Below are positions 1 to 8,056 of a DNA stretch of 64,000 nucleotides, one piece after another. The stretch comes from Cryobacterium sp. HLT2-28. Lineage in GTDB: Bacteria; Actinomycetota; Actinomycetes; Actinomycetales; Microbacteriaceae. The translations under genes were made by a program, and so were the position numbers. The first letter of the stretch is position 1. Each line of letters starts with the position of its first letter. The stretch is from assembly GCF_004402495.1 (NCBI RefSeq), contig NZ_SOFH01000011.1, positions 1-64,000 of the forward strand, given 5' to 3'. The notes under the pieces are model-generated. The model saw only the letters and a list, made by a program, of their open reading frames with translations. It was not told where the DNA came from and searched no databases.

Positions 1-1
1 G

Positions 2-493
2 ACCGTGCTTGTGCACGTGAACGCCGCCGACCTGCAGGCCGGCACCGGCGTCGGCTGGATCGACGGAGTCCCCGCCCCGATCAACCTCACCACCGTGAAA
101 CAACGCCTCTGCGCCGGCGGCTCCCAAACCGTGCTCTTCGGCCCCAACCAGGAAGTGCTCCGCCTCGGCCTGAACGAACGCTTCTTCAACCGCGCGCAAC
201 GCCGCTCCATCGCCGCCCGCGACGGCGGCTGCATCATCCCCGGCTGCACCTCCCCACCCCACTGGGCCGAACTCCACCACGTCATCCCCTGGTGGGCCGG
301 CGGCCTCACCGACATCGACAACGGCGTCATGCTCTGCTGGTTCCACCACCACTACATCGAACGCGACGGCTGGAAAATCCGTATGGTCCGCGGCTCACCC
401 CAGATCAAAGCCCCACCCTGGTACGACCCGAAACAGAACTGGCACCCCGCCAACCAGAACCGCGCCCGCACCGCCACAGCAACCCGGCACTGA
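2..493 (+). CDS. DUF222/HNH endonuclease (13E12 family), C-terminal part
   Basis: This is the 3' end of a gene that begins before the window; the reading frame is open from base 2 with no credible start. The visible 163 residues hold the end of the DUF222-type region and a complete HNH nuclease fold: a CIIPGC zinc knuckle, the ELHHVIPW His pair, a DIDNG Asp/Asn turn and a WFHHHYIE closing helix. Proteins of this family are abundant in actinobacteria and are named after the REP13E12 repeats of Mycobacterium tuberculosis; their role is unclear and they are suspected to be mobile or self-spreading. The 3' end lies 10 bp from a 7-bp tandem repeat, and a second family member lies at 31496-33340. 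Family assignment is firm; activity is not known. Confidence 0.88.
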   Translation, partial: TVLVHVNAADLQAGTGVGWIDGVPAPINLTTVKQRLCAGGSQTVLFGPNQEVLRLGLNERFFNRAQRRSIAARDGGCIIPGCTSPPHWAELHHVIPWWAGGLTDIDNGVMLCWFHHHYIERDGWKIRMVRGSPQIKAPPWYDPKQNWHPANQNRARTATATRH

Positions 494-502
494 CCCGCTC
501 CC

Positions 503-558
503 GGGTCCCAGGTCTCGGGTCTGGGGTCTGGGGTCTGGGGTCTCGGGTCCCAGGTCTC
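503..558. repeat. 7-bp tandem repeat, eight units
   Basis: Eight back-to-back heptamers fill 503-558: GGGTCCC, AGGTCTC, three GGGTCTG, GGGTCTC, then GGGTCCC, AGGTCTC again. The same 14-bp pair opens and closes the array. It sits just after the HNH gene stop and 55 bp before the end of the convergent membrane-protein gene. Confidence 0.9.
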
Positions 559-613
559 GATGCTCGTCCACCGGGACGCACGACCTCGAGCAGAACGCAC
601 CGAGGAGTCGGCG

Positions 614-1534
614 TCACGCCGCCGAGACCTGCTCGAGGCGACGACGCCGGACTCCCCGGCCCACGATCAGCCCGAGAACCATGACACCGACCGCGGGGAT
701 CAGGAGGCTCGCCGATCCGCCCTGCACGCCGAGAGCGTTCACGAACACCTGAGCGCCATAGTCGACCATCTCGGCCGGGCGGGCCGCGAGCACACGGGAT
801 CCTGTTGCGGCGCTGACCGCCGTGAACACGGCCGGTCCGATCCAGAGGGCCAGAAAACCGACGACGGCGGCGGCCACACGGCCGATGGTCGTGAGGCCGC
901 ACCTGGCCACAGCAAGCCCCACGATGACGGCCGGAACCCACCGGGCCGCGCTCAGTAATGCCATGGCGGTCTCGGTCGCCGTGAAGGTGAACGGGCGCGC
1001 AATCAATCCGGCCAGCCACGGGCCCATCGCCACCGCGGCCAGGCTGACGGCGATCACCGCACCGGGAGCAGGCGCCCGGGCGACGAGCAGTAACACCAGC
1101 AGGCCGACCAGATTCGCGGCTATCGTTCCGGCAGTCAGACCGTAGAGATAGACGTTTGCCGCCGTACTGTCCACCAGTCCGGTGGCGACCGTGACGGCGG
1201 TTTGCACGGTTGCGCCGACCTGCACTATCTGCACGCCGACCACGAGTGCAACGAGCTCGAATCGAGGCTGCCGCGACCGCGTCGCCCGCGCGAGGCCGCC
1301 CGCGATCGCCGAACCCGTGACCATCACCGCGACCAGCAGAGTGATTGTGTACTGGCTGAACGGCAACAGGGTGAGCGGCATCTCCGCCGCCGATACGTCG
1401 ACCGCCCAGAGATTCTGCACGGGCAGGCGCATCCCGGTGACCAGCCAGGGCAGTAGTCCGACGATCGCTGAGACAGCCCCCACGAACAGGTACGAAACCG
1501 GACCGATTGCATCCATCCGCGTGATCATGTTCAC
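614..1534 (-). CDS. Multi-pass integral membrane protein of unknown function
   Basis: The product has 306 residues and is almost entirely hydrophobic, with about eight probable membrane helices (for example VGAVSAIVGLLPWLV near residue 20 and LIPAVGVMVLGLIVG near residue 285) and an Arg-rich C-terminal tail that should face the cytoplasm. No family motif was recognised. GTG at 1534 is chosen because a GAGGGGG purine tract lies a few bases upstream; ATG at 1528 is equally in frame. The gene is divergent from the peptide synthetase at 1931 and convergent with the partial HNH gene, so its link to either is unproven. Confidence 0.65.
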   Translation of the reverse strand: MNMITRMDAIGPVSYLFVGAVSAIVGLLPWLVTGMRLPVQNLWAVDVSAAEMPLTLLPFSQYTITLLVAVMVTGSAIAGGLARATRSRQPRFELVALVVGVQIVQVGATVQTAVTVATGLVDSTAANVYLYGLTAGTIAANLVGLLVLLLVARAPAPGAVIAVSLAAVAMGPWLAGLIARPFTFTATETAMALLSAARWVPAVIVGLAVARCGLTTIGRVAAAVVGFLALWIGPAVFTAVSAATGSRVLAARPAEMVDYGAQVFVNALGVQGGSASLLIPAVGVMVLGLIVGRGVRRRRLEQVSAA

Positions 1535-1930
1535 CAGACCCCCTCTTCTGAAGTCGCAAGGATAGCAGCGGGGCTCGACCGCGCGACGGGTGCCTCGGGG
1601 CTCGCACCGGTTCGAGCGTTGCGTCGAGGTTGACGGTTTTGATCGTAAGACGACGTGATGTGGTCGCGCTGGCAGAGGTCAGGCGGCGACCGCCGGGGGA
1701 GCCTGCCCGATCCTGCTCTGTTCTCTGTCTGCCGGAAGGCCCGGGTCGGCCGGGTCGCCGCCTTCGCCACGCAGGCGGGCATTCGCCGGCGGGGCAGGGA
1801 AGCGGTGCCATGCCGGCCAGGGCGGAGGCTTGGACACCTGCCGACACAGTTTCCCTGCCGGTTACCTGCGGGCTCTAAACTGGGACATCGCGTCGCGGGA
1901 CCGCCGCTCCGCCGCGGACGAGGAGCCTGC
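1535..1930. other. Intergenic region upstream of the peptide synthetase, no gene seen
   Basis: This stretch of about 400 bp separates two divergent genes and must carry both promoters. A TTGACG at 1630-1635 and a TAAACT at about 1875-1880 are promoter-like hexamers, but neither has a convincing partner at normal spacing. The open frames that cross it have no ribosome binding site and look like GC-driven shadows. Confidence 0.4.
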
Positions 1931-4900
1931 GTGACCCAGATCCAGCCCGACCAGAACGTGCTCGCGGCCGGAACGAAAGCCGCGCCGGTGCGCACCCTCG
2001 TCGATATCCTCGCCGAGACGGCGTCCGCCCACCCGAGCGCGCTCGCGCTCGAGGACCAGGACGGCGCCATCAGCTACCGCGAGCTCATGCGCCTCGTCTC
2101 AGAGCAGGCCGGGCAACTGAGCGCGTCCGGGGTGCGCCGGGGCGACAAGGTCGGCATCCGGATTCCGTCCGGAACCCGTGAACTCTACGTCTCCATCCTC
2201 GCCACCCTCGTCGTCGGGGCCGCGTACGTGCCGGTCGACGCCGACGACCCGGAGGAACGCGCCCGGCTCGTCTTCGGCGAGGCCCGGGTCATCGGGGTCG
2301 TCGGACGGGCCGGCCGGTTCGCACTGACCGGCACCGTCGATGAGGCGGCGCTGGCCGAACGACCGCTGCCGCCGGGGGACGACCTGGCACTGGCCCACGC
2401 GCCCGGGACCATCCCCACCCCGAACGACGACGCCTGGGTCATCTTCACCTCCGGGTCGACCGGGGTGCCCAAGGGCGTCGCCGTGACCCACCGGGCGGCG
2501 GCGGCCTTCGTCGACGCCGAGGCCGGGCTCTTCCTCCGCTCCGAACCGATCGACGCCACCGACCGGGTGCTGGCCGGCCTGTCGGTGGCCTTCGACGCCT
2601 CCTGTGAGGAGATGTGGCTGGCCTGGCGCCACGGCGCCTGCCTCGTCACCGCCCCCCGCTCACTCGTGCGATCCGGTGCCGACCTCGGGCCGTGGCTGAT
2701 CGCCCACGGCGTGACGGTGGTGTCGACGGTGCCTACCCTCGCCGCACTCTGGCCGGACGAAGCCCTCGAGCAGGTGCGGCTGCTCATCTTCGGCGGCGAG
2801 GCCTGCCCGTCCGAGCTCTCCGCCCGCCTCGTCGCCCCCGGACGCGAGGTCTGGAACACCTACGGTCCGACCGAGGCCACTGTCGTGGCCTGCGCCGCGC
2901 TGATGGACGGCACCGACCCGGTGCGGATCGGGCTGCCGTTGCACGGCTGGGACCTCGCCGTCGTGGATGCCGCCGGCGCCCGGGTGGTGCACGGCGGGAC
3001 CGGCGAACTCATCATCGGCGGCGTCGGGCTGGCCCGCTACCTCGACCCCGCCAAGGACGCGGAGAAGTACGCCCCGCATGCGGCTCTCGGCTGGGAACGT
3101 GCCTACCGGAGCGGCGACCTGGTGCGGTTCGAGCGGGAGGGCCTGGTCTTCGTCGGCCGCGCCGACGACCAGGTGAAGCTCGGCGGCCGGCGGATCGAAC
3201 TCGGCGAGGTCGAGGCGGCCCTGCGTTCGCTGCCCGGCGTGGCCGGCGCGGCCGCGGTCGTGCAGAAGACCCCCGCCGGCAACCAGGTCCTCGTCGGCTA
3301 CCTCGCCCTCGCCGACGGGGTGGCGGCGTTCGACCGGGCGGCAGCCAACGACCGGCTCCGTGAGGCACTCCCGGCGGCGCTCGTTCCGCTGATCGCCCTC
3401 GTCGACGAGCTCCCCACCCGCACCTCCGGCAAGGTCGACAGGGCCGCGCTGCCCTGGCCCCTCCCGGCCGCCGCCGGAGGCGGGGAGACGGCCGCGCTGA
3501 CCCCCACGGCGGCCTGGCTGGCCGGGCACTGGGCCGCGATCCTCGGCGTTCCCGTCGACGGACCCGACGCCGACTTCTTCGGCCACGGCGGCGGCTCGCT
3601 CTCCGCCGCCCAGTTCGTCTCCGCCATCCGGGAGCGCTACCCCGACACGCGCGTCTCCGACGTCTACGACCATCCCCGGATCGGAGCCCTCGCCGAGGAG
3701 CTCGACGCCAGGCTGCCCCCGGCGCCGACGATCGTGCGTGAGGTCCTCCCTGTGCCCGCGCGCAGCCGGATCGCCCAGACGCTGCTCGGCATCCCGCTGC
3801 ACGTGCTCGTCGGCGCGCGCTGGCTCGTCTTCCTCGCCGCGGCGAACAACCTGCTCGCGGCCTGGGGCGGGGCGACGTTCGCGCCGACGATCTCCTGGTG
3901 GTGGGTCGCCCTCGGCTTCCTGCTCTTCGTCACCCCGCCCGGGAAGATGGCCATCTCCGTCGTCGCCGCGAGACTACTGCTGCGCGGGGTCACTCCGGGG
4001 GACCACCCGCGGGGCGGATCCGTTCACCTGCGCCTCTGGCTGGCCGAACAGGTCGCCTTGCTCGTCGACGCGGCCAGCCTGGCCGGGGCGCCGTGGATCA
4101 GCTACTACGCCCGGGCCCTCGGCGCGGAGGTCGGCGAGGACGTCGACCTCCATGCGCTCCCGCCGGTGACGGGGATGCTGACCATCGGCCCGCGCGCAGC
4201 CATCGAACCGGAGACCGACCTGGCCGGCTACTGGCTCGACGGGGACGTGCTCCGGCTGGGACGGGTGGAGATCGGCGCCGAGGCGACCATCGGGGCGCGC
4301 AGCACCCTGCTCGGCGGTGCCCGGATCGGCGCCGGCGCCGTCATCGAACCGGGTGCCGCCGTCTCCGGCGAGGTGCCCGACGGCGAACGGTGGGCCGGAT
4401 CACCCGCCGTCCGGGTCGGTGCGGCCCGCGGGTCGTGGCCCGCCGAGCGCCCGCCGCGGGCCCGCCGCTGGCTGATCGCGTTCGCGGCAGGGGCGGTCGG
4501 CATGACCGCCATCCCTGCCGTGGCCGCCGGGCTCGGCGTGATCGTGGTGGGCGCCGCCATCGGCGACGCGGCGACCCTGGCCGACGCGCTCTGGCGGGCC
4601 GCCTGGGCCACCCCGCTCGCCGTCGTCGTCGCCGGCCTGGTCTACGCGACGCTGGTCGTCGCCGCGGTCCGGCTGGTCGGAGTCGGCCTCCGGGAAGGGT
4701 ACTACCCGGTGCGCAGCCGGATCGGCTGGCAGGTCTGGATGACCGAACGCATCCTCGACGGCGCACGCACCCTGCTGTTCCCCATCTACGCGAGCCTGCT
4801 CACCCCGGTCTGGCTGCGCCTGCTCGGCGCCAGGGTCGGCGCCGGGGTCGAGGCCTCGACCGTGCTGCTGATCCCGGCGCTGACCACCATCGCCCCGGCC

Positions 4901-5863
4901 GCCTTCCTCGCCGACGACACCATGGTGGCCTGTTACGAGCTCGGCGGCGGCTGGCTGCGCATCGGCCGGGCCAAGGTCGGGCGGCGCGCGTTCCTCGGCA
5001 ACAGCGGCATCGCCGGCCCGGGCCGCACGGTTCCGCGCAACGGGCTCGTCGCCGTGCTCTCCTCCACGCCCCGCAAGGCCAAGCGCGGCTCGTCCTGGCT
5101 GGGCAACCCGCCCGAGCGGCTGCGGCGGACGGTGACGGATGTCGACGAGGCCCGCACGTTCCTGCCGCCGGTCCGCCTGCGCACCGCCCGTGCCCTCTGG
5201 GAGGTGTTGCGGATCGTGCCCGTCATCGTCACGGCCCTGATCGCGCTCGGTGTGCTGGCCGCCCTCGACGGGCTGTGGCTCGGCCTCGGCCTCGGTTGGA
5301 CGGTCGCGCTGTCGGGGATCGTCATGCTCGGCGCCGGCGCCGTCGCCGCCGGGGTCACGACGGTGGCCAAGTGGAGCCTGGTCGGCCGGATCGACGCGAC
5401 CGAGCATCCGCTCTGGTCGTCCTTCATCTGGCGCAACGAGGTCTCGGACTGCTTCGTCGAGATGGTGGCCCGGCCCTGGTTCGCCGCCAAGGCCGCCGGC
5501 ACCCCGGTGCTCTCGGTCTGGCTGCGCAGCCTCGGCGCCCGGATCGGCCACGGGGTGTGGTGCGAAACCTACTGGCTGCCCGAGGCCGACCTCGTCACCA
5601 TCGACGACGGGGTGAGCGTCAACCGGGGCTGCGTGGTGCAGACCCACCTGTTCCACGACCGGATCATGCAACTCGACCGGGTGCATCTCGGCGCCGGGTC
5701 GACCCTGGGCCCGCACAGCGTCATCCTCCCGGCCGCGGCCGTGGATGAGGGCGCCACCGTCGGGCCTGCCTCGCTGGTGATGCGCGGCGAACGCGTGCCG
5801 GCCGGGTCGCTCTGGGCCGGGAACCCCATTTCGCCGTGGCACCAGCCGCCGTGGCAGACTTGA
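1931..5863 (+). CDS. Pls/PosA-type single-module peptide synthetase (poly-lysine synthetase-like)
   Basis: The 1310-residue product has the architecture of epsilon-poly-L-lysine synthetase, which is of similar length. An adenylation domain covers about residues 20-510 (VIFTSGSTGVPKG, NTYGPTEA, YRSGDLVRF, LGGRRIELGE, TRTSGKVDR). A carrier domain follows with the phosphopantetheine Ser in GGGSL at residue 556. The rest is membrane helices alternating with three left-handed beta-helix (hexapeptide) blocks near residues 770-820, 960-1035 and 1200-1290. In Pls these C-like domains replace a condensation domain and polymerise the carrier-bound amino acid without a thioesterase, at the membrane. GTG at 1931 is preferred because GAGGAG lies just upstream and it gives the family length. 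The M1 peptidase starts 8 nt after the stop. The substrate pocket looks lysine-like (see findings); other diamino acids remain possible. Confidence 0.9.
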   Translation: MTQIQPDQNVLAAGTKAAPVRTLVDILAETASAHPSALALEDQDGAISYRELMRLVSEQAGQLSASGVRRGDKVGIRIPSGTRELYVSILATLVVGAAYVPVDADDPEERARLVFGEARVIGVVGRAGRFALTGTVDEAALAERPLPPGDDLALAHAPGTIPTPNDDAWVIFTSGSTGVPKGVAVTHRAAAAFVDAEAGLFLRSEPIDATDRVLAGLSVAFDASCEEMWLAWRHGACLVTAPRSLVRSGADLGPWLIAHGVTVVSTVPTLAALWPDEALEQVRLLIFGGEACPSELSARLVAPGREVWNTYGPTEATVVACAALMDGTDPVRIGLPLHGWDLAVVDAAGARVVHGGTGELIIGGVGLARYLDPAKDAEKYAPHAALGWERAYRSGDLVRFEREGLVFVGRADDQVKLGGRRIELGEVEAALRSLPGVAGAAAVVQKTPAGNQVLVGYLALADGVAAFDRAAANDRLREALPAALVPLIALVDELPTRTSGKVDRAALPWPLPAAAGGGETAALTPTAAWLAGHWAAILGVPVDGPDADFFGHGGGSLSAAQFVSAIRERYPDTRVSDVYDHPRIGALAEELDARLPPAPTIVREVLPVPARSRIAQTLLGIPLHVLVGARWLVFLAAANNLLAAWGGATFAPTISWWWVALGFLLFVTPPGKMAISVVAARLLLRGVTPGDHPRGGSVHLRLWLAEQVALLVDAASLAGAPWISYYARALGAEVGEDVDLHALPPVTGMLTIGPRAAIEPETDLAGYWLDGDVLRLGRVEIGAEATIGARSTLLGGARIGAGAVIEPGAAVSGEVPDGERWAGSPAVRVGAARGSWPAERPPRARRWLIAFAAGAVGMTAIPAVAAGLGVIVVGAAIGDAATLADALWRAAWATPLAVVVAGLVYATLVVAAVRLVGVGLREGYYPVRSRIGWQVWMTERILDGARTLLFPIYASLLTPVWLRLLGARVGAGVEASTVLLIPALTTIAPAAFLADDTMVACYELGGGWLRIGRAKVGRRAFLGNSGIAGPGRTVPRNGLVAVLSSTPRKAKRGSSWLGNPPERLRRTVTDVDEARTFLPPVRLRTARALWEVLRIVPVIVTALIALGVLAALDGLWLGLGLGWTVALSGIVMLGAGAVAAGVTTVAKWSLVGRIDATEHPLWSSFIWRNEVSDCFVEMVARPWFAAKAAGTPVLSVWLRSLGARIGHGVWCETYWLPEADLVTIDDGVSVNRGCVVQTHLFHDRIMQLDRVHLGAGSTLGPHSVILPAAAVDEGATVGPASLVMRGERVPAGSLWAGNPISPWHQPPWQT

Positions 5864-5871
5864 TCCCCACC

Positions 5872-7203
5872 ATGCCTCAAACCCCGCTCCAGACCACCAT
5901 CGGTTCGGCGTCCGCCGGCGACGCCTACCTCCCCGCGAACGGGAACGGCGGCTACCGTGCCGTGCACTACGACGTCGACCTCGACTACCGGGTGGCCACG
6001 AACCAGCTTCGGGCGACCGCGACCGTCACCGCCGTGGCGTCGATGCGGCTCGACCGGTTCAGCCTCGATTTCGACGGGCTCAGCGTCGACCGGGTCACCG
6101 TCGACGGGGTCAGGCCGCGGAAGGTCTCGCAGTCGGCGCGGAAGCTCACGATCACCGCGGCGACCACGATCGAGGCCGGCCAGCGGTTCGAGGTGACCGT
6201 GCGGTACCGGGGGGCGCCGCATCCGCTGCGCACCATCTGGGGTGAGGTCGGCTGGGAGGAGCTGGACGACGGCGTGCTCGTGGCCGGCCAGCCCACCGGC
6301 GCGGCCTCCTGGTTCCCCTGCAACGACCACCCGGGCAACAAGGCCTCCTTTCGGATCCGGGTGACCTGCGAGGACCCGTACACGGTCGTCGCCAACGGGA
6401 AGCTGGTCTCCCGGTCGTCCCGCTCGGGGCGCACGTCGTGGACCTTCGTGGTGGCCGAGCCGATGGCAACCTACCTGGCCTCCGTGCTGATCGGCCGGTA
6501 CCGCCGCACCGACGTGGCCGCGGCCCCGGTCGCCCAGCGGATCTTCTTCCCGGCCAACCTCGCCCACGAGACCGGCATCGACTTCGGCCGGCTGGGCGAG
6601 ATGATCTCCCTGTTCAGCGGCCTGTTCGGGCCGTACCCGTTCGACGCGTACTCGGTCGTCGTCACCGACGACGAACTCGAGATCCCGCTCGAAGCCCACG
6701 GGCTGGCCGTCTTCGGCCGCAACCACGTGGACGGGCTGCACGGCAGCGACCGGCTGATCGCACACGAACTCGCCCACCAGTGGTTCGGCAACAGCCTCAC
6801 CGTCGGGCTGTGGAAGGACATCTGGCTGCACGAGGGGTTCGCCTGCTACGCCGAATGGCTGTGGGGGGAGGCCAGCGGCGGCCGCACGGCCGACGAGAGC
6901 GCCGCCTGGCACCGGGCCAAGGTCGACACGTTGCCGCGAGACATCATCGCCGGCGACCCGGGCCCGCACGACATGTTCGACGACCGGGTCTACAAGCGCG
7001 GCGCCCTGGCCCTGCACGCCTTGCGGCGTTCGCTCGGCAACGACGCCTTCTTCGGGGCGGTGCGGGCGTACACCAGGGAACGGCGGCACGGCACGGTGTC
7101 GACCGGCGACTTCGTCGAGTTCTTCACCGTGCACACGGGCAGCGGTGAGGTCCACCACATCGTCGACCGCTGGCTGTTCCGCACAGCACTGCCCAAGCTC
7201 TGA
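5872..7203 (+). CDS. M1 family zinc metallopeptidase
   Basis: The 443-residue product is a gluzincin aminopeptidase: HELAH at residues 298-302 and the third zinc ligand Glu321 in HEGFACYAE, with the exact X18 spacing of the family. An N-terminal beta-sandwich with the characteristic PTGAASWFPCNDHP stretch precedes it. It is short for M1 and lacks the C-terminal helical domain of PepN. No signal peptide is visible, so it is probably cytoplasmic. It starts 8 nt after the synthetase stop and is very likely co-transcribed; GTG at 5836, overlapping the synthetase end, is an alternative start, and neither start has a good ribosome binding site. Producers of poly-lysine are known to carry aminopeptidase-type polymer-degrading enzymes, so a polymer-trimming or self-protection role is an attractive inference, not shown here. 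Confidence 0.87.
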   Translation: MPQTPLQTTIGSASAGDAYLPANGNGGYRAVHYDVDLDYRVATNQLRATATVTAVASMRLDRFSLDFDGLSVDRVTVDGVRPRKVSQSARKLTITAATTIEAGQRFEVTVRYRGAPHPLRTIWGEVGWEELDDGVLVAGQPTGAASWFPCNDHPGNKASFRIRVTCEDPYTVVANGKLVSRSSRSGRTSWTFVVAEPMATYLASVLIGRYRRTDVAAAPVAQRIFFPANLAHETGIDFGRLGEMISLFSGLFGPYPFDAYSVVVTDDELEIPLEAHGLAVFGRNHVDGLHGSDRLIAHELAHQWFGNSLTVGLWKDIWLHEGFACYAEWLWGEASGGRTADESAAWHRAKVDTLPRDIIAGDPGPHDMFDDRVYKRGALALHALRRSLGNDAFFGAVRAYTRERRHGTVSTGDFVEFFTVHTGSGEVHHIVDRWLFRTALPKL

Positions 7204-7221
7204 CCGGGTCAGGGCCGCCGG

Positions 7222-7968
7222 TCAGTGCGGCAGGTCGGTGTCCCCAGCCCGGGGCAGTGGCAGTGGCAGGCCATGGATGCGCCCGCCGGGAGCACACGCA
7301 CGGCTGGGGAGCACCCGCACGGCCGGCTGCGCCGCGGTGAACACGGCGACTGTGCCCGCCAGGCCGGGCCCGGCGTCGAAGGCGGCGAGACGGGGGAGGA
7401 CGCGGGGGAGCACGTCGCCGGGCTCGGCGCTGAGATGAGGGTGTGCCTCCTCGCCCGGCCGCGGGAGGCGCACGGTCAGCGTTCGGGGGTCGACTCTCAG
7501 GCCGACCCCGACCGCCTTGAGGGCGGCCTCCTTGGCGGTCCAGGTCTCCGCGCGGGTCCGGTCGGCGTGACCGGCCGGCAGCTCGGACAGCGCGGCGAGC
7601 TCGACCGGGCTGAAGGCCACGTCGTCGAAACCGGCACGGCCGACCGCGGCGACGCTCTCGATGTCGATCCCCACGGGGCCGGCGAACGAGAGAGCGACCG
7701 CGACGGTGGCTCCCGCCCGGCTGAGGCTGACGTCGAGCCGGCGTCCGGCGCCCGTCTCGGGGCCGACCGCGCCATCGGCGCCGCGAACGGCCGGCCGACC
7801 GTGGTCGGCGCCGCCGCAGACCGGGCAGCGCCGGTCCAGCGACAGCGCGCCGGGGGCGGAACCGAGGACCCAGCCGGCGGCGGCCAGCAGGAAGGCGCGG
7901 TCGGCGGCATCCGTCTCGCCGCGCGGCCCCAGGACGACGAAGACATCGGGCGTTCGCTCGTCAGTCAC
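7222..7968 (-). CDS. 4'-phosphopantetheinyl transferase, Sfp type
   Basis: The 248-residue protein has the Sfp-superfamily signature: an N-terminal CPVCGGADHGRP segment (CoA and carrier recognition), VSLSRAG, the magnesium-binding VGIDIESV, and WTAKEAALKAVGVGL with the catalytic Glu and Lys. It would transfer phosphopantetheine from CoA to a carrier-protein Ser, here most plausibly Ser556 of the neighbouring synthetase. It is convergent with the peptidase gene, 18 bp away, so it is a partner by location rather than by operon. The GTG start at 7968 is supported by a TAGCGT box exactly 7 nt upstream (leaderless arrangement). The C-terminal 45 residues are Pro/Arg-rich and not conserved in sense. 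Confidence 0.88.
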   Translation of the reverse strand: MTDERTPDVFVVLGPRGETDAADRAFLLAAAGWVLGSAPGALSLDRRCPVCGGADHGRPAVRGADGAVGPETGAGRRLDVSLSRAGATVAVALSFAGPVGIDIESVAAVGRAGFDDVAFSPVELAALSELPAGHADRTRAETWTAKEAALKAVGVGLRVDPRTLTVRLPRPGEEAHPHLSAEPGDVLPRVLPRLAAFDAGPGLAGTVAVFTAAQPAVRVLPSRACAPGGRIHGLPLPLPRAGDTDLPH

Positions 7969-7974
7969 GCCCCC

Positions 7975-7980
7975 ACGCTA
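7975..7980 (-). promoter_or_regulatory. -10 box of leaderless promoter for the phosphopantetheinyl transferase
   Basis: TAGCGT on the minus strand ends 7 nt before the GTG at 7968, so transcription should begin at or next to the start codon. No clear -35 was found. Confidence 0.5.
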
Positions 7981-8056
7981 GCGCCCGGACGGGCCGTGTC
8001 CTGCACTTCCCCGTTCGCCCCGGTGCGACACTGGAACCTGCACACGAGGAGAACCG

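Noticed and set aside
405..1847. Long minus-strand frame (480 residues)
   Set aside because: It is Arg/Gly/Pro-rich, overlaps the membrane protein in another frame and has no start signal; a GC-driven shadow.
1655..1930. Extended N terminus of the peptide synthetase
   Set aside because: The added 92 residues are Arg-rich with no domain match, and GTG 1931 has a good ribosome binding site and gives the family length.
5569..7158. 529-residue minus-strand frame opposite the M1 peptidase
   Set aside because: Composition is of the shadow type, and the plus strand holds a clear metallopeptidase.
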